From Sphingobacterium thalpophilum (GTDB taxonomy: Bacteria; Bacteroidota; Bacteroidia; Sphingobacteriales; Sphingobacteriaceae), in NCBI RefSeq assembly GCF_901482695.1, contig NZ_LR590484.1, positions 2,790,001-2,854,000 on the forward strand: DNA of 64,000 nt, given 5' to 3'. The notes below the pieces were generated by a model. That model did not search any database, was not told the origin of the DNA, and worked only from the letters and a program-made list of their open reading frames with translations. A program made the position numbers and the translations under genes. How positions within the stretch are numbered: position 1 is the first letter of the stretch; every line of letters starts with the position of its first letter. Of the stretch, positions 45,501-51,873 are shown piece after piece.

Positions 45501-46558
45501 CCTACGCCCCAGGTGTTGTCGCCGGCAAGCTCCTTGGTTTGCCTGATCAGATCTTTTGCCTGCTGGCCACGCAGCAGCGAGAGGGCAACAAAAGGCAGTG
45601 CACCCGCTGATGCCACGGCCTGAGCAAAGGCAGGGACATCGCTGACGCGAGTCATGGGCCCCTGTGCAATAGGGTAGCGCAGTCGGAGCTTTTGTGCCAG
45701 CCCATTGTTCTCGTCGATAGGTGCCAGCTCTTTGGCCTGTTTCAGATGGCCATACATGGCTTCTCTGAATCCAAACATAAGTTTTTTCAGGCTGTTGAAA
45801 TCCTGATAAAGGTCGTTTGCCAAAGCGATGTCCTGTCCCATAGGGATATAGCTGCAGGCAGGGTCAAGATTTTTGAAATGCTGCCTGAGCTCTTCCACAT
45901 CCGGCTGTTCCGGCAGGGCAGGCGAATTTGGACGTACCAGTACGCGGTAGCCTGCGATAATCCTGGTTTCCGTGCCATTTAATTTGCTGCAGAGATCCTT
46001 AAAGTCTCCCGGAACACTGCTTTCTGGAAAGAGGGCCAGCTGGCTGTCCAGAACAACTCCTGTGGCTCCCAAAGCTTTTGCTGCAGCTGCAGTATGGAGG
46101 CCGACACCACCCTGTATCCAGACCGGAATGTTCCGGATGACCCGGATGATGCGCTGGAAAAGTATAAATGTTGATTCGTAAGCGGTCAGACCGCCCGCTT
46201 CGTTCCCTTTTATAATAATTCCTGCAGCTCCCAGCTGTTCGGCCTGTATGGCTTCATCCACGCTGCCTACCTGGTAAATGATGGACTTGGCAATTTCTGG
46301 ACGATATTTTGCATCAAAAGGAAGGATGACAAGTTTTACGTTCTCGGGAATCTGTAGCGACAGTAGCTGAGCATTTGGAAAACAAATTCCATAAGGGTAT
46401 AAAGCAGTCCGATCGAGCAGTTTCAGTGCTTCCCCGGCATTGGCTAAGTCGTGTCCCAAACTTAGTACGGGAAATGCACCCGCCTGATGCAGTTTGGGCA
46501 TTAGGTTGACGTCAGGCTTTTCAAAAGGTGTTAATCCAATAATGGTTAAATTTTTCAT
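39581..46558 (-). CDS. Megasynthase subunit with tandem ER-like flavin domains, KS, AT, 2 ACP and KR
   Basis: A 2325-residue synthase counted from the ATG at 46558; the ATG at 46594 adds 12 residues that look non-coding. Two nitronate-monooxygenase/PfaD-like flavin domains lie at about 1-225 (GGVGLHTAAAAKALGATG) and 285-600 (PIAQGPMTRVSDVPAFAQ, FEGRECGGHVGP). The KS (about 650-1080) has Cys832 in VDAACASSL; the AT (about 1160-1480) has Ser1275 in AGHSYGE and the malonyl-type AFHS. Two ACPs carry Ser1686 and Ser1796 in LSIDSIKR, close to PUFA-synthase ACPs. The KR (about 1870-2325) has GGGQGITAELV and Tyr2244 in DYAAANS. First gene of the operon. Confidence 0.92.
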   Translation of the reverse strand: MKNLTIIGLTPFEKPDVNLMPKLHQAGAFPVLSLGHDLANAGEALKLLDRTALYPYGICFPNAQLLSLQIPENVKLVILPFDAKYRPEIAKSIIYQVGSVDEAIQAEQLGAAGIIIKGNEAGGLTAYESTFILFQRIIRVIRNIPVWIQGGVGLHTAAAAKALGATGVVLDSQLALFPESSVPGDFKDLCSKLNGTETRIIAGYRVLVRPNSPALPEQPDVEELRQHFKNLDPACSYIPMGQDIALANDLYQDFNSLKKLMFGFREAMYGHLKQAKELAPIDENNGLAQKLRLRYPIAQGPMTRVSDVPAFAQAVASAGALPFVALSLLRGQQAKDLIRQTKELAGDNTWGVGILGFAPQELRDEQRTYILEAKPPVVLIAGGRPAQAKIFEKAGITTFLHVPSPALLDIFLKEGAKNFIFEGRECGGHVGPLSSTVLWEKQIERILKEDHPENISVFFAGGIHDALSAAFVSVMTAPLTARGVKVGVLMGTAYLYTQEAVNTGAIQEEFQLQAMHAKDTVLLETAPGHETRCLNTAFARYFSEEKARLFAAGIDKKLIWEELEKLNVGRLRIAAKGVDRQGDKLISIPRNEQLQLGMYMIGQVATMHDKVTSIDCLHQQVATGNKQYIQDALLPEQPESPDQALDVAIIGMDCIFPGAKNLEEYWRNIVLGKDSVTEVPDERWNKDIYYQPDVDGPDVSHSKWGGFIPNIDFDPLAFGIPPQSLAAIEPTQLLTLLVAKRAMEDAGYGEKQIDRENISVIIGAEGGNDLANSYSFRGYYKQVFGELHDEVKAALPHTTEDSFPGILANVIAGRITNRLDLGGRNFTVDAACASSLAAIDLACQELVLGKSDMVLAGGADLHNGINDYLMFSSTHALSRKGRCATFDSEADGIALGEGIAILVLKRYADAVRDDDRIYAVIKGVGGSSDGKALGLTAPRKIGQVRALERAYSQAGISAATVGLVEAHGTGTVVGDKTELSALTNLFSRAGALPAQTLLGSVKTQIGHTKCAAGLAGLIKASLAVFHGIKPPTLHLQQPNAYYNAQTSPFAFHAETGLWTEQKRYAAVSAFGFGGTNFHAVIASHPRPTSDITMKSWPSELFVFRGASYEHAKKQLKQVKTLLEINDSLPLKDIAYSLATATEEPVQLSIVADTTEDLSMKIELVLSGIESKDTFIVKPLPGKTAFLFPGQGSQRLNMARDLFVIFPAMRKLMDQHPELEKLVFPAMVFDGDTLKKQKESIKDTRIAQPLLGIVDLALAKFLQSLGIVPDMLAGHSYGELPALCFAGVFDEDLLVELSNRRAQAILDAVQDGDPGSMVAVHADTEKLKSVLSQVEECYPVNFNSPTQCVVAGSTAAIDRLMIVLKQERVSAKKLEVACAFHSPLVAKSKDLYKQVLQNVPFGEMQIPVWSNTTASIYPTTAAAIKTRLTEHLVQPVRFVEQLQAMYADGARLFIEVGPGKVLTGLTKSCLTQDQLTLYVEDNNRNKLTHLLCMLAQYLGTGRNFHIHKLFDGRQTQVIQLDQPHLYKKSPALWRVNGQAALPINGPLPANGAMPLVKPIHMNLPSPNHNVAPEAHPTAERMLHEYLNSMKMLIQAQRDVMLSFLGQQPPVNPMPAYAAPAALPGAGQPSPLPTQTLFTAQPAATVVAQTPVKDVKSLLLQIVSDKTGYPPEMLGMDMDLEADLSIDSIKRVEIISTLRSQLGALTIDHSQEDTIMEQLAAIKTLNGLVVWLTEHSGTAVIAEEALSTEVTSSAQQPQSYTLAELQSAILDIVSEKTGYPKEMLGLDLDLEADLSIDSIKRMEIIAALKTKVGFGKEPEQKEDLMETLAAIKTLNGLATWIADIGTETTPKSPLSRLRFGLTPAATGKPQPPDILQGKRFAIAPDHGQQTQAIKTMLEKHGAIAEVLDTEKDLTVFDGLIMTDIYSAKVKRSIIDHVGLIKKMNMDRTKWVYLISDIPAHVQRSADTQALRYYQGYPGLFKSLAREFEQTNCRLISLQTPQEADGIAEIAINEILTVDKRVEVIYKNDQRHTIDTIPSPLSADITEVQIQLNQQSVVLVLGGGQGITAELVKHMSASYPCTYILVGRSPDPRLATSTSLELERMTSKDQIRSQLIKSGQLNTPAEIEKETLRIFKNNQILRTIREMESLGSTVVYESLDLCDEIGLSALLQQIYKEYGKLDGVIHGAGLLEDKLFRQKTISSFGRVFDTKVRPLRVLAEQLHPDCQFVVLFSSIASVYGNKGQTDYAAANSVLDDYANTLNKRLKGKVISINWGPWKGAGMVSQTLETEYERRGISLIPLEEGKEIFLNEIKYGTESQVLIMSGNNW

Positions 46559-46594
46559 GCATTGATGATATTGTAATAATAGCAGGGCACTCAT

Positions 46595-47004
46595 AACACG
46601 TTCAGTACTGATCTTGTGCTGATGGGGGATGTTATGGTGGAATAAAAGTAATTAATTTCTGTTATATTTTTAACAATAAAGGTAATTTGATAATGATTTT
46701 TTAATAAAAAAGTAGTAATCGCTTGATTATTATTAACCAACAGGCTACAAATTTATTTAAATTTGGTTTTATGACCATATTTCGATAGTTTATTTGGATG
46801 AAAATTATATTCGATGATATGATGAATAACTAAATGGATAATTTTATCACAAATTTGGTTTAAATGCATCTATGAGATCAATGTTTTCTGTCTGTTTCTA
46901 TGTGCTGTTTATGCTAACGCGCGGGAGGCAGCTTGCATTTCGGTCCGCATATAAAATGGGCGCAGATTTTTGCGTTTGGACTTGCATGCAAACAGTAATT
47001 GCCG
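46595..47004. other. AT-rich upstream region of the lipid-synthase operon
   Basis: About 410 bases between the megasynthase gene and tRNA-Pro copy 2, very rich in A and T, with no credible gene. The operon promoter should be here. The only -7-like box found on the minus strand is CAAATTTA on the plus strand at 46748-46755 (minus TAAATTTG), about 190 bases upstream of the start, with no convincing -33 partner. Confidence 0.4.
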
Positions 47005-47012
47005 TATATTTG
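47005..47012 (+). promoter_or_regulatory. -7 box of tRNA-Pro copy 2
   Basis: TATATTTG matches the Bacteroidota TAnnTTTG consensus exactly and stands 30 bases before the tRNA. The corresponding box of copy 3 is TACTTTTG at 49349-49356. Confidence 0.6.
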
Positions 47013-47041
47013 TGCCACACAAAGCAAAGGTGATACCTTTT

Positions 47042-47115
47042 CGGGGTGTAGCGTAGCCCGGTATCGCGCCACATTTGGGATGTGGAGGTCGTAGGTTCGA
47101 ATCCTGCCACCCCGA
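47042..47115 (+). tRNA. tRNA-Pro(TGG), copy 2
   Basis: Identical over all 74 bases to the copy at 28491, including anticodon TGG, and preceded by almost the same 33-base leader. Followed by the same type of terminator. Together with copy 1 it brackets the lipid-synthase operon. Confidence 0.97.
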
Positions 47116-47211
47116 CCGAGAAGCTCTAACGAAAGTTAGGGCTTTTTTTGTTTCGGGTCAGGAGAGAACCTACGACCTTTTATGGTCCATGAGGTTCGAA
47201 CCGAAGGAGGC
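47102..47211 (+). repeat. 110-bp perfect direct repeat, left copy (tRNA 3' end plus downstream flank)
   Basis: Identical to 49079-49188. It starts with the last 14-15 bases of tRNA-Pro, includes the terminator hairpin, and ends at GAAGGAGGC. A similar but diverged version follows copy 1 (about 28551-28655). Confidence 0.9.
47122..47149 (+). terminator. Terminator after tRNA-Pro copy 2
   Basis: AGCTCTAAC-GAAA-GTTAGGGCT then T7, as after copy 1. Confidence 0.85.
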
Positions 47212-47248
47212 TCAGGGCAGTAGTTTGGGCGACGCGGGGCTGAGCCAA

Positions 47249-47263
47249 TCCTGCCACCCCGAC
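47249..47263 (+). other. att-like core: 15-bp tRNA-Pro 3' end fragment
   Basis: TCCTGCCACCCCGAC, the 3' end of the tRNA, occurs here without the rest of the tRNA. Together with 49079-49093 it bounds a 1.8-kb segment holding a decayed integrase, as expected for attL and attR of an old integrated element. Confidence 0.55.
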
Positions 47264-47502
47264 AGAGATTTTTTCTTTTTTTCTTACCCCAATTTGTTCA
47301 AGTAAAACCAAAGAAAATGTGACCTATTCAGTTACCCATTTTCTATACGTAATTTTGAGTCGCCGAAATAGATTCAAATATCTAAAAATCAGCTTTTTGT
47401 GGTTGTTTGACACACGTTTTCTATTTGTTAGTGACCTGTTACATCTCAAACCCAGGCAGATAGCGCCAAAACACGGATATGCAACCATTTAATTAAGTTG
47501 AT

Positions 47503-48045
47503 ATGAAAACACAGAATTGCACATTCGGGGTTATCTTTTACCTCAAGAAACAGAAAACGACAGCAGAGGGGAAAGCACCTATCTATGCAAGGGTAACGGC
47601 GGACGGCAAATGTACGGAAATATCCGTCAAACGTTCGGTAGCCGTCTCGGGATGGGATGCTAAAAAGGGTTTGGCAAAGGGAAGCTGTGAGGAAACGGCG
47701 GGACTTAACCGATTTCTTGCCCGTTTCAAGGCAAAAATCATTGCGCCTACCAAGAATTGGTATTGTCGGGAAGTACGGTAGACGGAGCGGTCATCCGTGA
47801 ACGGGTACCGGGGGCTGCACAGCCAGGGCGGACACTCGGCAGTCTGATTAAATACGATCTTTACATTTCATATCGCACGGCACACGTTCGCCACCCCGGT
47901 GACATTGAGCAACGGCATACCCATCGAATCCGTCAGCAAGATGCTCGGACATACGAGCATCCGCAACACGCAGATTTATGTCAAAGTGGTCGGACGCAAA
48001 TTGAGCGAGGACATGCAGAACCTACGGGAGCGCATGGCATGGTGA
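47503..48045 (+). pseudogene. Decayed tyrosine recombinase (integrase) with internal deletion
   Basis: The first part (47503 to about 47760) encodes the N-terminal arm-binding region typical of Bacteroidota integrases (MKTQNCTFGVIFYLKKQKTT, APIYARVTADGK). The sequence then shifts frame, and the catalytic C-terminus appears in another frame around 47875-48045: HIARHTFAT (HxxR), MLGHTSIRNTQIY with the nucleophile Tyr, ending at TGA 48043. The middle of the enzyme is missing; about 180 codons remain of an expected 400. It is a fossil of an element that used the tRNA-Pro site. Confidence 0.8.
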
Positions 48046-48231
48046 AGCTGAAAAGACCGCAAATTTCCCGAAAACCGTCAAATTTAGTGTAATTTATTAG
48101 GGTAGTCCAATTGGGGCTCTTTTTGAAGATTACAGTTTTGTATTTCATAAGGAAGGCATACCTAACCTAATCAATATATTAACAGACTACTATTTTAGGA
48201 AGATATTTCGGTATATTCTTTTGTTTTTAGA

Positions 48232-48768
48232 TTATGGTTGCAAATCCTGCTTGTATATAACGGTAATTGTACTTGCTTGGATAGTATCTCGGTTGAAATT
48301 TAAAAGGGCAACACCATACTCCATTTTTTCGCCATCTTCAAACTCCAAAATCCTGTCCACGTCCTTTGGTAAAAGGAGCTGGTTAATGTTGATAGTTCCT
48401 TGTGTAGCATACACCGTGTCACGTCCTTCCTGTTCTCCTGTTTTAATCTCCCATGAAAGCGGACTATTTACAGCGTTGTTGCTGTCATGAAATTTCCCTT
48501 CACAAGTCATCAACGCAAATGAAGTACTGCTTTCAATATCATAGTGTAACCGTTGGAGCTTATTCCCCAACATGATATATAGACCATCTTTATTAACAAA
48601 GAAAGTATCTGGAAAAATCTTGTAAATATCACCTGCTTTCGGACAAGTATGTTCTACATACGGCTCCGGTTCTGGTTGAGGTTTAGGGAACAATGGCTCT
48701 TCGTCGTTACACGATGCAACAGCTAAAAATAACACGCTAAGAAACGGGATAGTTATTTTTTTTGTCAT
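48232..48768 (-). CDS. Lipoprotein of unknown function
   Basis: A 178-residue protein with a lipoprotein signal (MTKKITIPFLSVLFLAVASC, Cys20), a proline-rich spacer (PKPQPEPEP) and a compact C-terminal part with two cysteines (EHTCPKAGD, LMTCEGKFHD). No family is recognised. It sits as passenger inside the decayed element between two tRNA-end repeats, in opposite direction to the integrase remnant. The following 300 bases to 49079 show nothing recognisable. Confidence 0.65.
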   Translation of the reverse strand: MTKKITIPFLSVLFLAVASCNDEEPLFPKPQPEPEPYVEHTCPKAGDIYKIFPDTFFVNKDGLYIMLGNKLQRLHYDIESSTSFALMTCEGKFHDSNNAVNSPLSWEIKTGEQEGRDTVYATQGTININQLLLPKDVDRILEFEDGEKMEYGVALLNFNRDTIQASTITVIYKQDLQP

Positions 48769-49078
48769 TATTTTAATATTACTATAATAAGTTTACAACA
48801 TTCTTAACAAAGGAACGAAAATAATATTCGCCTTGCTACAGACGACTGGTAAAATTTCAGATATAATACTTCGATATTTTGCGTGAAATTATAAAAAAGG
48901 GTAATAGCATCCGTATAACTACTGCTAAGATTAAGAAAAGTTTGCACAAGAAGTAATCCATTTTCCAACGCTCATTTGTGGCTTGCGAAACCCCATCGTT
49001 CTTGCGCGTGGCTGTTCTCGTGGGGTATTTAGGGGGGCAACTAATTGATAGATAAATGTTTGTGGAAGTATGGAATCT

Positions 49079-49188
49079 TCCTGCCACCCCGACCGAGAAG
49101 CTCTAACGAAAGTTAGGGCTTTTTTTGTTTCGGGTCAGGAGAGAACCTACGACCTTTTATGGTCCATGAGGTTCGAACCGAAGGAGGC
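49079..49188 (+). repeat. 110-bp perfect direct repeat, right copy, with orphan terminator
   Basis: Identical to 47102-47211. Here only the last 14-15 bases of the tRNA are present, so this is a tRNA 3' end plus flank cut from its tRNA, as left behind on the far side of an integrated element. The terminator hairpin at 49099-49126 has no gene before it. Confidence 0.85.
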
Positions 49189-49342
49189 CAGGAAACCGTA
49201 TAGCTTAACCGTTTTGAACGGTAGAGCGGTTCGGCGTACAGAAATGATTTGCTTTGCTGTAATTCCTGATCTTGAAAATTATCTTTCAATATATCAGTTT
49301 GTTAAGTCTATTGTTTTAAATATTTTTGAAAACAACATATTT

Positions 49343-50971
49343 TTAGTGTACTTTTGTGCCACACAAAACAAAGGTGATATCTTTTTCGGGGTGTAGCGTA
49401 GCCCGGTATCGCGCCACATTTGGGATGTGGAGGTCGTAGGTTCGAATCCTGCCACCCCGACTTGATAGGATTTGAGGATTATCCTCGATGGGTTGCTCTA
49501 CTTCGAGCAACCCTTTTTTATTGAGTGTCTGATAGTTATGATGAAATACAGGATTGAGTTCGGGTGTTCTAAACGTACCATTTTCAAAGGTGAGACCCTG
49601 TTTGAACACCCTATGTAAAATAGCGTGCTGTTGATTGATTGTAGCATATTCAAAAATTCGTGGTATGCGCATTAGTTTGGGGATTAACTCGATTTGCTCC
49701 TGCGCCTTTACACGGATGTCAACCGAAAGGTCGGCAACATCAGATTTTAGCCGTGCTATCTCAATCGAGAATTTTTTGTATCCCCTCTTGTATGTCTCTC
49801 CTGTTATGATGTCGTTCAAAATCTTGTCTTCAAGCGCTTCAAGTCTCTTTTCGGCTATTGCCAAGAGTTCTCTTTTGGCTTCCAGTTCCTTTTTACGGAT
49901 TACTACAGCTTTCTCCAACTCTTCCTTTACATACCCGATTAATTCTTTCACCTGTTCTCCTGTAAAACATAAATGTTCGAGCAACTCTGCATATTTTTTG
50001 TGCAACACAACACCCGAAATATTGAGCGAACTGTTTTTTACACAACGGTAATACAGGTAATAGTGTTTCTTTCCCTTACTAAGTCCTGCGGTCATATGAC
50101 CGCCACAGCAAGCGCATTTCAGCACACCCCTTAAAGGAAATTCTTTCCTTAAATGGGGTTTTTCCACGCGCTTATCGGATAACATTTCCTGCGCCCGCCA
50201 GTATTGTTCCTCGGTAATAATCGCTTCGTGTATGCCTTTTACAAGCCGTTCAGGTTCTTTTTCCGTAGCAGATACCTTGACAAATCCTGCATAAAGAGCG
50301 TTATTTAAAATCCTTGCCATCGTATCATTGCCCGTACGGGTAAATCCCATTTCCAGAACGGACTTGTGTATCATATAGTGTGGCACTCCCGATAGGTAAT
50401 CCCTAAATATTTTCCTTACGATATACGCTTCCGATTCATTGACAACAAGCAACCCCCTTTTCGTTCCAGCTTCTCGGACATTGGTATAGCCGTATGGTGC
50501 GAGTCCAACATAACGCCCCGATTCCTGCGCCTGTCGGATACCAAGCCTTGCCCTGCGTCGAATGGTAAATAGTTCTTGATTGGCAATAAGGTATTTGAAC
50601 GCCCGCATCATGAATACGTTTGGGTCAGAAGTATCAATATCGAGTGACTCGTTTGTAGCAACGACCTTTAGGCCGTGCTTCTTTTCCAGTTGCTCAATCT
50701 TCATTAATGCTTCGGGCAGGTTACGGCTAAACCTGTCGTGGTCAAGGACAATAAGGTATTTTACCTTGCCCCTTTGCTTTTTGATGAACGTTTCCAATGC
50801 CCTGTAATCGGCACGGTCAAAAGTATAGCTACTCTCTCCATCGTCCACGTAGACCGAACCAAGCTCTACTTTATTGTATGCACAGTATTCCCGTATCGCT
50901 TTTTCTTGGTATTCGAGCGAGTAATGGGATTGGTCTTTAGTACTTTTTCTGACATAACCTATTGCTTCCAT
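49343..50971 (-). CDS. Large serine recombinase (element integrase)
   Basis: A 542-residue site-specific recombinase. The N-terminal resolvase domain begins IGYVRKSTKDQSHYSLEYQE, with the catalytic Ser just after the arginine-lysine, and holds LDHDRFSRNLPEAL. It is followed by the recombinase domain and a zinc-ribbon (CACCGGHMTAG, then YYRC), then a long coiled-coil region. The last 40 or so codons read antisense through tRNA-Pro copy 3 (RIRTYDLHIPNVARYRATLH), so the C-terminus is taken from the target site and probably is not the native one. It would integrate and excise the element carrying the mob genes. Confidence 0.88.
   Translation of the reverse strand: MEAIGYVRKSTKDQSHYSLEYQEKAIREYCAYNKVELGSVYVDDGESSYTFDRADYRALETFIKKQRGKVKYLIVLDHDRFSRNLPEALMKIEQLEKKHGLKVVATNESLDIDTSDPNVFMMRAFKYLIANQELFTIRRRARLGIRQAQESGRYVGLAPYGYTNVREAGTKRGLLVVNESEAYIVRKIFRDYLSGVPHYMIHKSVLEMGFTRTGNDTMARILNNALYAGFVKVSATEKEPERLVKGIHEAIITEEQYWRAQEMLSDKRVEKPHLRKEFPLRGVLKCACCGGHMTAGLSKGKKHYYLYYRCVKNSSLNISGVVLHKKYAELLEHLCFTGEQVKELIGYVKEELEKAVVIRKKELEAKRELLAIAEKRLEALEDKILNDIITGETYKRGYKKFSIEIARLKSDVADLSVDIRVKAQEQIELIPKLMRIPRIFEYATINQQHAILHRVFKQGLTFENGTFRTPELNPVFHHNYQTLNKKGLLEVEQPIEDNPQILSSRGGRIRTYDLHIPNVARYRATLHPEKDITFVLCGTKVH
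49387..49460 (+). tRNA. tRNA-Pro(TGG), copy 3
   Basis: Identical to copies 1 and 2 over 74 bases; the leader differs at a few bases, and the -7 box TACTTTTG lies at 49349-49356. Its usual downstream flank is replaced by the serine recombinase gene in antisense. It forms the left end of the mobilisable element. Confidence 0.97.
49490..49520 (+). terminator. Terminator for tRNA-Pro copy 3, inside the recombinase gene
   Basis: GGGTTGCTC (49490-49498) pairs with GAGCAACCC (49505-49513) and T7 follows, 30 bases after the tRNA. It lies within the antisense coding sequence of the recombinase. Confidence 0.75.
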
Positions 50972-51039
50972 ATTCAGTCTCTTTAGTGATTTTTTTAATT
51001 GTTAACTCTGTAATTATTGACGGGAAATGCCCTCGGCAT

Positions 51040-51222
51040 TCAGTCGTCTTTCTGATGCATGTTTTTGTTCTCATGTACCGTCTCCTTAATGATTATTTCA
51101 ACAATTATCTCTGCCATAAATTTAAGAAAATTATCCTGATTTTCAGTACTTTGTGATGAGTTTTTTAACTCTTTTGCAGAGGTTTTTTCAACCGTTTTAC
51201 TTTTTGTTTTGTCATGCTTCAT
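51040..51222 (-). CDS. Small lysine-rich hypothetical protein of the mobile element
   Basis: From ATG 51222, 60 residues, hydrophilic at the start (KHDKTKSKTVEKTSAKEL) and ending in a helical stretch (FLKFMAEIIVEIIIKETV). It lies just upstream of the recombinase gene in the same direction, so it could be co-transcribed. The frame stays open 54 codons further up but the earlier part looks non-coding. No function recognised. The sequence from 51223 to 51485 shows no gene. Confidence 0.45.
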   Translation of the reverse strand: MKHDKTKSKTVEKTSAKELKNSSQSTENQDNFLKFMAEIIVEIIIKETVHENKNMHQKDD

Positions 51223-51485
51223 CCTGCAATAATGAAGCATAAAAAAGCAGGTCTTTGACAACCTGTTGACAAGCCCCCAAACATTATTTTTCGGGGCAGT
51301 TCCTTTGGTGCTTTTTGGGCGTGTCCCGACGTTGACGGGTCGGGCTATCCGTTGCAAGTCCTCGCTACGCTGTGGGCTTTCCACTTCTATCCCTCACGCT
51401 ACCGATTAAGTGTCCGTGAAACCGCAAAAAATCTTTAGCCACTACCCAAGCAGTTGTCAATCCCCGAATAGACTTCCTATCAACT

Positions 51486-51668
51486 TTGACAAAAAAATCG
51501 GACATGAAAAAGAAAGGAAAAAAACGGCTACGGCAACAAGAGCCATACGCAACAAAGCACGATGCCAAAGAGGTTAAGAACGTGCGCAAGAAAGTACGGC
51601 AGTACATACGGAGTACCCTCGCATTATCCGAAGATATGGACGAGAGTTTACAACGGTTTCTAAAGTAG
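51486..51668 (+). CDS. Small basic hypothetical protein upstream of the mob genes
   Basis: Sixty residues, strongly basic (KKKGKKRLRQQ) with a helical, more balanced C-terminal half (IRSTLALSEDMDESLQRFL). It is divergent from the recombinase side and reads towards the mob genes, with the hairpin-rich region between. The composition would suit a nucleic-acid-binding accessory protein, but this is a guess. Confidence 0.4.
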   Translation: MTKKSDMKKKGKKRLRQQEPYATKHDAKEVKNVRKKVRQYIRSTLALSEDMDESLQRFLK

Positions 51669-51739
51669 CGACCATCAGCTAAAATCATTGTTTCACCAAA
51701 GTTTAGGAAAAGAGTTGAGCACCTTTTTATGGGGAGCTT

Positions 51740-51830
51740 TTGACCCACGTGGGTGGGTAGCAAAGATGTATTTTCGTATGCGGTAACCCGCATACGAAAA
51801 ACACTTTGCCCGCCTTGAGGCGGGAGACTT
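51740..51830. other. Candidate oriT: three inverted repeats upstream of mobA
   Basis: Three hairpins lie within 90 bases: ACCCACGTGGGT (51743-51754), a 13-bp perfect stem TTTTCGTATGCGG/CCGCATACGAAAA with a 4-base loop (51771-51800), and CCCGCC-TTGA-GGCGGG (51809-51824). Transfer origins of mobilisable elements commonly are such repeats just upstream of the relaxosome genes. None is followed by a T-run, so they are not terminators. Confidence 0.5.
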
Positions 51831-51873
51831 TGCTCGAAACTCGCAAAGTCCTAAGCGTTCTGAAAAGCCATTT

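Noticed and set aside
46898-47110. 70-codon minus-strand frame with MAGFEPTTSTSQMWRDTG
   Set aside because: Antisense translation of tRNA-Pro copy 2, a well-known annotation artefact.
47075-47305. Frames of 76 and 108 codons starting in tRNA-Pro flanks (47075 and 49070)
   Set aside because: They translate the tRNA 3' end and terminator repeat, giving near-identical junk peptides; no start signal.
48857-49087. 76-codon minus-strand frame before the orphan tRNA end
   Set aside because: No recognisable domain and no supporting signal; probably chance.
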